Shown here: positions 1 through 8,188 of the stretch, piece after piece
Layout: each line of letters begins with the position of its first letter
How positions within the stretch are numbered: the stretch's first letter is position 1
Made by a program: the position numbers and the translations under genes
NCBI RefSeq assembly: GCF_001983105.1
Contig: NZ_MOMC01000027.1
Location: 140,742-151,353, forward strand
DNA from: Pseudofrankia asymbiotica
GTDB taxonomy: Bacteria > Actinomycetota > Actinomycetes > Frankiales > Frankiaceae
Direction of reading: 5' to 3'
DNA: 10,612 nucleotides
The notes under the pieces: model-generated
Database searches by the model: none
Told to the model about the DNA's origin: nothing
The model's input: only the letters and a program-made list of their open reading frames with translations

Positions 1-219
1 CCCGGCAAATGCCGCCGGACTGATGGTGTCGATGGCGGTCAGCACAACCGCGTCGAGAGTCGGTTGCAGCCGGGCTTCCTTGACGTGCAGGGCCCGGGCC
101 AGTGCCTCCAGCGCTGACCAGCCGCTCTCGGCGAGGCTTTCCCAGTCTGCGAACCGTTCCGGGTCGGCCGCTTCGGATCGACCCGGAACGGCCGTTTTCG
201 GAACGGCGTCGGTGTCCAC
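1..219 (-). CDS. N-terminus of a GAF/ANTAR-like signalling protein (partial, runs off left edge)
   Basis: This reading frame is open from a GTG at 217-219 to the window edge and gives 73 residues. On the minus strand the GTG is preceded by AAAGG with 6 bases between, a good ribosome binding site. Residues about 20-73 read like a real amphipathic helical segment, with acidic and hydrophobic spacing (ADWESLAESGW, then ALARALHVKEARLQPTLDAV, then VLTAIDTISPAAFAG). This pattern, a short helix followed by 'LQxTLDAVVxTAIDTI', is how many actinobacterial GAF-domain proteins with a C-terminal ANTAR RNA-binding domain begin. The GAF core and any ANTAR domain lie outside the window, so the family call is inference from the first residues. 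The other two minus-strand frames give Arg/Pro-rich, unlikely proteins. Nothing in its own upstream region (220-398) is a clear promoter. Confidence 0.6.
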   Translation of the reverse strand, partial: MDTDAVPKTAVPGRSEAADPERFADWESLAESGWSALEALARALHVKEARLQPTLDAVVLTAIDTISPAAFAG

Positions 220-398
220 TCTCCACCTTTCCCGGTCATGACCCCGCCGTCGTCGACGGCACTCAACCGATATTTTTGAACTGGCCGCCGTCCGCCAAAT
301 ATCGACAACCAATCCAGGTGAAGACTATCCCGTTTCTCCCTTCCGGTACAGAGCGGCGATCATACGCGCTCCCGTCTGAAAACGCGGATCGTCAGAGG

Positions 399-437
399 TG
401 GTGGGCACGGGCGGATCGAACCGCCGACCTTCGCCTT
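399..437 (-). other. tRNA 3'-end-like fragment with encoded CCA (candidate att site or tRNA remnant)
   Basis: Read on the minus strand, this stretch ends in GTGCCCACCA, preceded by a perfect 5-bp T-stem (GGCGG pairing with CCGCC) that closes a TTCGAT loop. The T-loop motif, acceptor 3' strand, discriminator A and CCA are in the right order and spacing. Three things break it as a functional tRNA. The T-loop is 6 bases rather than 7. No GGGCACG-like 5' acceptor strand occurs within about 90 bases upstream on the minus strand. The preceding bases do not fold into a proper anticodon arm. A full-length tRNA would also run into the 3' end of the hydrolase gene that stops at 464. It could be a site-specific recombination scar (attL/attR) or a decayed tRNA. 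The outer limit near 437 is approximate. Confidence 0.5.
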
Positions 438-463
438 CCAGGCCGGCGGTCAGATCCGCGGCG

Positions 464-1510
464 TCATCTGGCGAGGAGGCGGCGGAGCCAGAGGAGGCGG
501 GCGGCCTTGGCCTGGCGGGCGATGGCCGTGTGGGGGGCGAGCATGTCGAAGCCGTGGAAGGCTCCGGGCCAGACGTGCAGCTCCGCCTGGCCGCCCGCCC
601 GCCAGATGCCGCTCGCGTAGGCGACGTCCTCGTCGCGGAAGGTCTCGGCCGAGCCGACGTCGACGTAGGCCGGCGGCAGCCCGGAGAGGTCCGCCGCCCG
701 CGCCGGCGCGGCGTAGGGGGAGACGTCGGGCCCGCCGCGCGCGGGGCCGAGCAGCGCGCCCCAGCCGGTCTCGTTGGCGGACCGGTCCCAGACGCCGCGG
801 CCGGCCATCTGGACGGCGGACGGGGTGTCGTTGCGGTCGTCGAGCATCGGGGACATGAGCACCTGGCCGGCGAGCGCCGGGCCGCCGCGGTCGCGGGCGA
901 GCAGCGCCAGCGCGGCGGACAGCCCGCCGCCGGCGGACGGGCCCGCGACGATCAGGCGGCCGGGGTCGCCGCCGATCTCGGCGGCGTGGTCGGCGGTCCA
1001 GCGCAGGCCCGCGTAGCAGTCCTCGACCGGTGCCGGGTGCGGATGCTCGGGGGCGAGCCGGTAGTCGACCGAGACGACCACCAGGCCCAGCTGCCGGGCC
1101 CAGTCGAGGATGCTCAGCAGCCCGGTCCGGAAGTCCCCGATGATCATTCCTCCGCCGTGGGAGTGGTAGATCACGGGCTGGGCGGTGCCCGGGCCGGCGC
1201 CGGCGGCCTCGATCGTCGTCGCCGTCGGGCGGCAGACGAGCAGCGCCACGTCGGGCGCCCCGGCCGGGCCGGGCACGGATATCTCGCTGACCTCGAACGC
1301 CCCATTCCCGGCGAGGTCGTCGTTCGTCAGCCCGGGCGCGACGCCGCCGTCGCCACGCAGCCGGGAGATCATGTCGGGGGTGATCGTCGGGGGCAGGGAC
1401 TCCGCGATCGTCTCCACGATGGCGGTCATCTCCGCGTCGAACGGCGGCGGCGGCCCGACTGGCGTGGGTTGGGCGCCCGGCGCGGGGACGGGCGGTGTTG
1501 CGATCGTCAT
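464..1510 (-). CDS. Alpha/beta hydrolase, HSL-type esterase/lipase family
   Basis: This 348-residue protein has the complete signature of the hormone-sensitive-lipase-like (alpha/beta hydrolase fold-3) esterases. The oxyanion-hole motif HGGG is at residues 118-121 and is followed by a YRLAPEHPHPAPVEDCYAG block. The nucleophile elbow is G-P-S-A-G with Ser192. The acid is probably Glu289 in AETFRDE, where many relatives have Asp. The catalytic His is His319 in FHGFD. Residues 1-75 form a Pro-rich leader and cap region. There is no signal peptide, so it is probably cytosolic, hydrolysing short acyl esters; the natural substrate cannot be told from sequence. The ATG at 1508-1510 is preceded by GAGGA at suitable spacing. 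It is divergent from lon, and the gap between them carries the lon operators. No partner gene is next to it. Confidence 0.9.
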   Translation of the reverse strand: MTIATPPVPAPGAQPTPVGPPPPFDAEMTAIVETIAESLPPTITPDMISRLRGDGGVAPGLTNDDLAGNGAFEVSEISVPGPAGAPDVALLVCRPTATTIEAAGAGPGTAQPVIYHSHGGGMIIGDFRTGLLSILDWARQLGLVVVSVDYRLAPEHPHPAPVEDCYAGLRWTADHAAEIGGDPGRLIVAGPSAGGGLSAALALLARDRGGPALAGQVLMSPMLDDRNDTPSAVQMAGRGVWDRSANETGWGALLGPARGGPDVSPYAAPARAADLSGLPPAYVDVGSAETFRDEDVAYASGIWRAGGQAELHVWPGAFHGFDMLAPHTAIARQAKAARLLWLRRLLAR

Positions 1511-1651
1511 GGCTGTTCCTCGGCTCCTCTGCTGCTCGGCGCGCTGCTCGGCGGCGAGCGGCGCGGCTGGTCAGCAGCATCCATCCACGGGCGCCAGGGC
1601 GCGACAAAACAGGGCGAGCGCTCCCAGCCTCGCTGGCCCACCTGCCCGTGG

Positions 1652-1680
1652 CTGTCTGTTCGGTCTCGGCGAACAGACAG
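1652..1680. promoter_or_regulatory. Perfect 11-bp inverted repeat, candidate ClgR box upstream of lon
   Basis: The left arm CTGTCTGTTCG (1652-1662) and the right arm CGAACAGACAG (1670-1680) are exact reverse complements around a 7-base spacer. The core GTTCG, then seven bases, then CGAAC fits the GTTCGC-N5-GCGAAC type of site bound by ClgR, the activator of clp and lon genes in Streptomyces and relatives; the left half has G instead of C at the sixth position. It lies about 107 bases upstream of the lon start. No T-tract follows, so a terminator is less likely. Binding by ClgR is inferred. Confidence 0.65.
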
Positions 1681-1715
1681 GGTGGCTGAGGCGGAACAAC
1701 GACGGGCTCCGATGA

Positions 1716-1736
1716 CTTGAGTCGGTCAGTGTCAAG
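1716..1736. promoter_or_regulatory. HAIR-like HspR operator upstream of lon
   Basis: The sequence is CTTGAGT, seven bases, then TGTCAAG. The HAIR consensus bound by the heat-shock repressor HspR is CTTGAGT-N7-ACTCAAG, so the left half is perfect and the right half differs at two of seven positions, both next to the spacer. The spacing is exact. lon is an established member of the HAIR/HspR regulon in Streptomyces, which supports the assignment. The site ends 50 bases before the lon start and would overlap the promoter or the early transcript. Confidence 0.8.
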
Positions 1737-1786
1737 TTCTCTGGGCTTGGCGATGACTGCTCTGTTGACCGTGAGGGATGTGCTTC

Positions 1787-4372
<2,586 letters not shown>

Positions 4373-4396
4373 GTGGCGGGTAGTACCCGGTGACCC

Positions 4397-4434
4397 ACGG
4401 CCGGCCGGTGGACGAAGGATCCCCGGCCGGCCGT
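4397..4434 (+). terminator. 12-bp GC-rich hairpin downstream of lon
   Basis: ACGGCCGGCCGG (4397-4408) and CCGGCCGGCCGT (4423-4434) are perfectly complementary around a 14-base loop, starting 25 bases after the lon stop. No U-tract follows, as is common for actinobacterial intrinsic terminators. It may act in either direction. Confidence 0.55.
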
Positions 4435-4444
4435 CGGCGTCGCC

Positions 4445-4470
4445 CCCCGTGGCGATGTTTCGCCACGGGG
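4445..4470 (+). terminator. 11-bp hairpin with a TGTT loop, second in tandem after lon
   Basis: CCCCGTGGCGA (4445-4455) pairs perfectly with TCGCCACGGGG (4460-4470) across a 4-base loop. Being only 10 bases beyond the previous hairpin, it suggests a tandem terminator for lon. No T-run is present after it. A weaker third inverted repeat, GTTACCCG (4506-4513) with CGGGTGAC (4521-4528, one wobble pair), lies further down and could belong to the promoter region of the next gene. Confidence 0.6.
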
Positions 4471-4620
4471 TCGTGCCGCGTCGGCGTTGTTTCACCGTCG
4501 GCGTGGTTACCCGTTGGTGTCGGGTGACATCCCGGCTGGCGGCGTCTCCTTTGGTGGATGAAACATCACGGTGAGACGATGTGACCCTTAGGAGTGTCGG
4601 CCGTACAGGACGGTGGGGGA

Positions 4621-5028
4621 GTGCTTGCTGACGCTGAGCTAATAGCCTTTGTGCCGACGGTTGATCTCGACCGGGCGCTGAACTTCTACCAGGGCGTCCT
4701 CGGACTCCCGCTGACGGAGGAGACGCCGTCGGCGGCGGTGTTCCAGATGGACGGGACCATGCTGCGCGTCAGCGCGGTGCGCGAGGTCGTGCCGCAGCCC
4801 TTCACGACGCTCGGCTGGCGGGTGGAGGACATTGTGGACGTCGTGCGGTGGCTCACCGACCGGGGCGCGCGGGTCAACCGCTACGACGGCATCGACCAGG
4901 ACGGCCTCGGTATCTGGACGTCGCCGGACGGTGACCGAATAGTGTGGTTCAACGATCCCGACGGTCACACCTTGTCGGTAACCCAGTTCTCCGCTGACCC
5001 GCTCGCGGTGAACCACGTTCCTGAATGA
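4621..5028 (+). CDS. VOC (glyoxalase/bleomycin-resistance fold) family protein
   Basis: A single vicinal-oxygen-chelate domain of about 135 residues. The start AELIAFVPTVDLDRALNFYQ and the later GVLGLPL are the usual first beta-alpha unit. DGTMLRVS is the second strand pair. WFNDPDGHTLSVTQ is the classic final strand of the fold. VOC proteins bind a metal and include lyases, dioxygenases, epimerases and antibiotic-binding proteins; I cannot assign a substrate. The in-frame GTG at 4594 would add nine residues, but AGGAG overlaps that codon. The GTG at 4621, preceded by AGGA at 4607-4610 and a G-rich stretch, gives the family-typical beginning MLADA, so I chose it. It stands alone, after the lon hairpins and convergent with the acyltransferase gene. 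Confidence 0.85.
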   Translation: MLADAELIAFVPTVDLDRALNFYQGVLGLPLTEETPSAAVFQMDGTMLRVSAVREVVPQPFTTLGWRVEDIVDVVRWLTDRGARVNRYDGIDQDGLGIWTSPDGDRIVWFNDPDGHTLSVTQFSADPLAVNHVPE

Positions 5029-5181
5029 TTCTGGTTCCGGGTCGCCGCGCCCGGCTGCCGGCCGCACGATTTTGCATTTCGGAGCCGCTCCGTCACCCGC
5101 TGACCACCCAGACGCCATTCCGGCGTATCGGCGCGGACACCGGACGGCGCGGATACCGACCAGAATGGCCTGGGATTGCGC

Positions 5182-5214
5182 GGCGGGGCGGCTCCGAACG
5201 GATTCCGCCCCGCC
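5182..5214 (-). terminator. 10-bp GC hairpin between convergent genes
   Basis: GGCGGGGCGG (5182-5191) and CCGCCCCGCC (5205-5214) are exact complements with a 13-base loop. The hairpin begins 3 bases beyond the stop codon of the minus-strand acyltransferase and also lies downstream of the plus-strand VOC gene, so it could end transcription from both sides. There is no T-tract. The rest of the 5029-5217 gap shows nothing I can name. Confidence 0.5.
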
Positions 5215-5217
5215 CGT

Positions 5218-5940
5218 TCAGCGGCCGGAGCGCGCGAATCCCGTGCGGGGCGCGACGCCCGACGGGACTGTCGGAACCGGGGGCGGTCCCACCGACGGAC
5301 GGAGCAGCTGAGCCGGAACACCGGCCCAGATCTCGCTGTCGCCGACCCCGCCGACCACGGCCGCGCCCATGCCGATCATCGACCAGGCGCCCACCGTAAG
5401 CCCCTCGCGGACGGTGCAGCTCTGCCCCAGGTAGGCCCCGACCCGCACCCGCGCGGAACCGGCGAGCGTGACCGCGGCGCAGACGCTCACGTAGTCCTCG
5501 ACGACGACGTCGTGGGCGAGCACCGCGTTCGGCATCACCGCGACGTGCTGGCCGACGGTCACGTCCGCCGTGAGCACGACACCCGCGAGCAGCACCGACC
5601 CGGCCCCGACCGAACACGAGGGCGGCACCACGGCGCGCGGGTGGATCACGCTGGTGTAGCGGTCGGCGCCGATGCCCATCTCCTCGAGCCGATGGCGCAG
5701 CACGGCACGCGAGCGCCCGCGGCCGGGCCCGAGCAGCAGGCGGGCCCGTGGGTAGTGGGCCACCCGTTCCAGGCCGCCAAGCACCTGCGCACCCCCGATC
5801 GGGGCGCCCCACAGCGCCGGGTTGTCGTCAAGGAAGCCCACGACGTGGTGCTCACCGGACGCGCGGGCGGCCTCCGCCGCCTCCCGGGCCAGGCCACCAG
5901 CGCCAACGATGAGCAGCGGGACAGGCCCGGCGGCGGTCAT
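5218..5940 (-). CDS. NeuD/PglD-family sugar acyltransferase (hexapeptide repeat)
   Basis: This 240-residue protein has the two-part layout of the NeuD/PglD/WbbJ-like acyltransferases, which use acetyl-CoA to acylate nucleotide sugars or sialic-acid-type sugars in the cytosol. Residues 7-65 form a Rossmann-like domain with the LLIVGAGGLAREAAEAA motif and VVGFLDDN. From about residue 95 a left-handed beta-helix made of hexapeptide turns runs to GVPAQLLR at 207-214. His143 in AVLAHDVVVEDY is at the position of the catalytic base. A Pro-rich tail ends the protein. The frame is open further upstream, but ATG 5938-5940 has AAAGGA five bases before it and starts exactly at the domain. No sugar-synthesis or glycosyltransferase genes lie nearby, so the acceptor sugar is unknown. 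Confidence 0.88.
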   Translation of the reverse strand: MTAAGPVPLLIVGAGGLAREAAEAARASGEHHVVGFLDDNPALWGAPIGGAQVLGGLERVAHYPRARLLLGPGRGRSRAVLRHRLEEMGIGADRYTSVIHPRAVVPPSCSVGAGSVLLAGVVLTADVTVGQHVAVMPNAVLAHDVVVEDYVSVCAAVTLAGSARVRVGAYLGQSCTVREGLTVGAWSMIGMGAAVVGGVGDSEIWAGVPAQLLRPSVGPPPVPTVPSGVAPRTGFARSGR

Positions 5941-6450
5941 GCTGTCCTTTATACGGCTTGAGCGGCCCAAAGGCGCTCTAAGGTATTCCGCGCAGGCATG
6001 ATGCACTTCGTTCATCCGCCGTGAAGAGTCAACGGGCGGCGCGAAGGTCCCCAGTATCGTTGCGCACGGAGCATACGCCGCCGCACCGTGACAATCATCG
6101 GGCCGCCTACCAGTACCGCTCGAGGGAACGGTTACCCCGCGCGACATTCGTGCTCCGAGACACTCGCCCTGGAGCGACGAGACGCTCGTCCAGAGTCGAT
6201 CGGTCGCCATTCCGGGCGTCGGCAACCAGGCCCGAACCCGCTCGGCCAGCGTCCTGCCTGGCCTCGCGTGGCCTTGTGTGCGCCTTCCCGGGCGATCGCC
6301 GAGCCCAAGCCCAAGCTCGAAACTGGGCCCGAGCCGGGCTGGGCCGAGCCGGGCTGGGCCGGGCCGGGCTGGGCCGGGCTGGGCTGGGCTGGGCCTCGGA
6401 CGCCGTGGCGCCTCGGCCCGGGAGGGCCAGAGGCCCTGGTGGGTCTGGAG
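5941..6450. other. 510-bp gap without a convincing gene
   Basis: Open frames cross this stretch on both strands but are Arg/Pro/Ala-rich and match nothing. It should hold the promoter of the acyltransferase and the end of the zinc-ribbon transcript. The only clear element is the tandem array at 6330-6389. No good -35/-10 pair or hairpin terminator stands out. Confidence 0.6.
6330..6389. repeat. Four imperfect 15-bp tandem repeats
   Basis: Units are CGAGCCGGGCTGGGC (6330-6344 and 6345-6359, identical), CGGGCCGGGCTGGGC (6360-6374) and CGGGCTGGGCTGGGC (6375-6389), with a decayed continuation GGGCTGGGCC-like sequence to about 6395. The underlying period is also visible as 5-bp GGGCY steps. It is intergenic, about 60 bases downstream of the zinc-ribbon stop codon on the minus strand. 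On the minus strand one frame would read Ala-Gln-Pro-Gly-Ser repeats, but that frame is not the gene's frame. Confidence 0.85.
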
Positions 6451-6801
6451 TCAGGACGAGAACAGCATGTTGAAGAAGCCGCCCTGCCCGTGGCGGCCGT
6501 GGCCACGCCCGTGGCCGCCGTGGCCCCAGGCTGGCTGGCCATAAGCAGGTTGGCCATAGGCGGGTTGGCCGTACGCTGGCTGGCCATACGCGGGCTGGCC
6601 GTAGGGCTGCGCGGGCGGTGGCGGCGGGGCGGGCGGAGCCGACTGCGTCCACTGCGACTCCAGCCGGGTCAGCGTCTCCAGCTCGCCATAGTCGAGAAAG
6701 ATCCCGCGGCAGCCGTCGCACTGCTCGATCTGGACGCCGTTGCGGTTGTAGGTCCGCATCACCGCGTGGCACTTGGGACACTGCATCGTCGGTTGGTTCA
6801 C
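6451..6801 (-). CDS. zf-TFIIB-type zinc-ribbon protein with AYGQP repeats
   Basis: A 116-residue protein in three parts. Residues 7-48 are a zinc ribbon of the zf-TFIIB family: CPKC (Cys8, Cys11) and CDGC (Cys28, Cys31) around NRNGVQIEQ, then RGIFLDYGELETL, the family's conserved tail. Residues 54-91 are disordered: a run of Pro, then five tandem Tyr-Gly-Gln-Pro-Ala units. Residues 92-116 are Gly/His/Arg-rich (WGHGGHGRGHGRHG) and end in FFNMLFSS, a hydrophobic end seen in similar short proteins. No signal peptide or membrane helix. The start is GTG 6799-6801, with GTAGG upstream; an ATG five codons in is possible but lacks a binding site. The function of this widespread family is not known. 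The His-rich tail could bind metal; the Tyr/Gln/Gly/Pro repeat resembles self-associating low-complexity segments. Both are inference. Confidence 0.85.
   Translation of the reverse strand: MNQPTMQCPKCHAVMRTYNRNGVQIEQCDGCRGIFLDYGELETLTRLESQWTQSAPPAPPPPPAQPYGQPAYGQPAYGQPAYGQPAYGQPAWGHGGHGRGHGRHGQGGFFNMLFSS
6529..6606 (-). repeat. 15-bp tandem repeats encoding Gln-Pro-Ala-Tyr-Gly
   Basis: The coding strand repeats a 15-bp unit such as CAGCCCGCGTATGGC about five times inside the zinc-ribbon gene. The copies differ mostly at synonymous positions (TAT/TAC, CAG/CAA, GCG/GCC/GCT) while the peptide Gln-Pro-Ala-Tyr-Gly is kept, which suggests that the peptide and not just the DNA is maintained. Confidence 0.85.
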
Positions 6802-6864
6802 GTCTACCTACCCATCCAGGAGGCGGGCTCGTCGGGCCCGTAGCGTACTGACCTTGCATCATCT

Positions 6865-6877
6865 ACAGCGCTGTCAA
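6865..6877 (-). promoter_or_regulatory. Palindrome overlapping a TTGACA box upstream of the zinc-ribbon gene
   Basis: ACAGCGCTGT (6865-6874) is a perfect 10-bp palindrome. On the minus strand it is entered from TTGACA (6877-6872), a consensus -35 hexamer 70 bases before the GTG start. The look is that of a TetR- or LacI-family operator on a promoter, but I see no good -10 at 16-18 bases, so this is tentative. Confidence 0.35.
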
Positions 6878-6979
6878 ATGTACGACTAGAGCCAGGTCTT
6901 GCCCGGCGCCGAGCCGTTGCCGCCACATCGCCGCCACGGGGCAGCCGCGAGGGGATGGCGAACGTCGCCGAGAACGGCA

Positions 6980-8188
6980 CTACAAGAGCATCCGGCGGCA
7001 ACAGGTGACAAACGCGTGGCCGAGCGGGTCGAGCCCGTCGGGGCCGACACCGTCCCCGGCGCGGCCGACCCTGTCCCGGTCACCAGCGGAGGCCGTCGGC
7101 AGCGTCGCGGTGAGGGCACGTGCGGCGTACTCGACGACGAACGTCCGGGCGGGCAGGTCGACGGCGGGCCAGGGATCGCCACCGGCGGGTAGCGCCGGCC
7201 CGCCCGCGACCCGGTAGGTGTCGACGAACCGCGCCCACACCGCGGGCGGCAGCAGCCCGGCGGCGAACCAGGCGGCGGGCCGGGCCAGGTCCCACGCCGG
7301 GTCGCCGATCCCCAGGTCGTCGACGTCCACCAGCCGCCACCCGTCGGCCTCGGTCCTGACCAGCTGCCCGAGATGCCAGTCGCCGTGGATCAGCGTGACC
7401 GGCCGGCCGGGCCGCGCCGTCGCGACCGCGTCCCGATCCGGCAGCGCGCGATAGGCGGCCAGTACAGCGTCCCGCGCCGAGCCGGCGGAGAGCGGGACGC
7501 CTTCGACCTCCTGTGCCCCTTCGATCTCCCGCGCCCCCGCGACGGTTGGCGGCCGCGAGGCCCTCGGCGCGTCCGCGGCCTCGGGCGCCGCGGCCGGGCA
7601 CAACGTCGCCGCCTGGCGCCGGAGGGCCTCGACCGCGGGTGCCAGCCGCCTGCGCGGGTGGGCGGCGAGGGCCGCGACGTCCGTGGGATATGGCGCGGTG
7701 TGCAGCCGGGCCAGCAACACGGCGGCCTGCTCCCACGGCGCGTCGTCCGCGTCGTCCGGTCCGAGCGCCGCGCCGAACGGCCAGGCGCTGACCCAGCGTC
7801 CACCGACGCGGGCCGCGTAGCCGCCGAGCTCAGCGCCCGGGACCGGCTGGGGCGCGAGCAGGGCCGCGGCCAGGCGTGGGTCGGCCGCGGTGAGCAGCCG
7901 GGCCGCGAGCGCCGCCGGGTCGATGCCGGCCTGGTGCGCCTTCAGCACCACACGCCCGCGCCGGACCACCAGCCGGTCGTGCCGCCGCGAGAGCACCTCG
8001 ACGGCATCGCCATGGTCATCGCCGTGGTCATCGGCATCGGCCGGCGCCACCAGCCGCGCGGCAAGCGCGGCCATGCCGTCCAGAAGCGTCTGGGTCGCTG
8101 CCGTGTCCGGTAATGCGGCGGCGCCGGACCCGTCGGCCCCGACGGTCGCCTTCCCTGCCGGGATCGTTGGCGCGGGTGTGCCGTCCAC
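6980..8188 (-). CDS. Aminoglycoside phosphotransferase (APH)-fold family protein
   Basis: About 402 residues with the kinase-like APH fold (phosphotransferase enzyme family). VLKAH (Lys83) in the N-lobe is the likely nucleotide-binding lysine. The catalytic block is VTLIHGDWHLGQL (HGD at 268-270, His272), and the metal-binding block is RLVDVDDLGIGDPAWDLARPAAW (Asp288/Asp290). In APH proteins the block is normally HGDxHxxN; here Gln275 occupies the Asn position. The closing LDPLGHAFVTCCRRMLL is intact. Residues 200-235 are an Ala/Glu-rich insert (REIEGAQEVEG), and 48-64 is an Asp/His-rich patch. It probably phosphorylates a small molecule in the cytosol; the substrate is unknown and a resistance role is not implied. 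The start is uncertain: the frame is open to 8470; GTG 8186-8188 or TTG 8198-8200 are the most likely, both with weak binding sites. It is divergent from the padR gene. Confidence 0.8.
   Translation of the reverse strand: MDGTPAPTIPAGKATVGADGSGAAALPDTAATQTLLDGMAALAARLVAPADADDHGDDHGDAVEVLSRRHDRLVVRRGRVVLKAHQAGIDPAALAARLLTAADPRLAAALLAPQPVPGAELGGYAARVGGRWVSAWPFGAALGPDDADDAPWEQAAVLLARLHTAPYPTDVAALAAHPRRRLAPAVEALRRQAATLCPAAAPEAADAPRASRPPTVAGAREIEGAQEVEGVPLSAGSARDAVLAAYRALPDRDAVATARPGRPVTLIHGDWHLGQLVRTEADGWRLVDVDDLGIGDPAWDLARPAAWFAAGLLPPAVWARFVDTYRVAGGPALPAGGDPWPAVDLPARTFVVEYAARALTATLPTASAGDRDRVGRAGDGVGPDGLDPLGHAFVTCCRRMLL

Larger units (their letters stand above)
1511..1786. other. Shared divergent regulatory region of the hydrolase and lon
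   Basis: This 276-bp gap separates two divergent start codons. It contains two distinct inverted repeats on the lon-proximal side, listed separately (1652-1680 and 1716-1736). I could not identify a convincing -35/-10 pair for either gene. The lon ribosome binding site GAGGG lies at 1773-1777. The hydrolase-proximal part, about 1525-1650, is Ala/Arg-codon-like GC-rich DNA without an obvious element. Confidence 0.7.

Noticed and set aside
399..473. A functional tRNA gene on the minus strand
   Set aside because: No matching 5' acceptor strand, no anticodon arm, a shortened T-loop, and overlap with the hydrolase 3' end. It is kept only as a fragment.
398..1720. Long plus-strand reading frame opposite the hydrolase
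   Set aside because: Gly/Arg/Val-rich shadow of the hydrolase gene. The minus-strand frame carries all catalytic motifs and a ribosome binding site.
5941..6225. Upstream extension of the acyltransferase to a start near 6225
   Set aside because: The extra 95 residues are unstructured and unlike the family. ATG 5940 has a good ribosome binding site and begins right at the Rossmann motif.
6330..6606. CRISPR array
   Set aside because: The repeats are short, directly adjacent tandem units without spacers, and no cas genes are present.
6107..6862. Open frames on both strands across the zinc-ribbon gene and the tandem array, with Pro-Ala-Arg or Gly-Trp-Ala repeats
   Set aside because: The repeats come from the 15-bp DNA array. 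The frames lack motifs and binding sites, and they overlap the better-supported zinc-ribbon gene.
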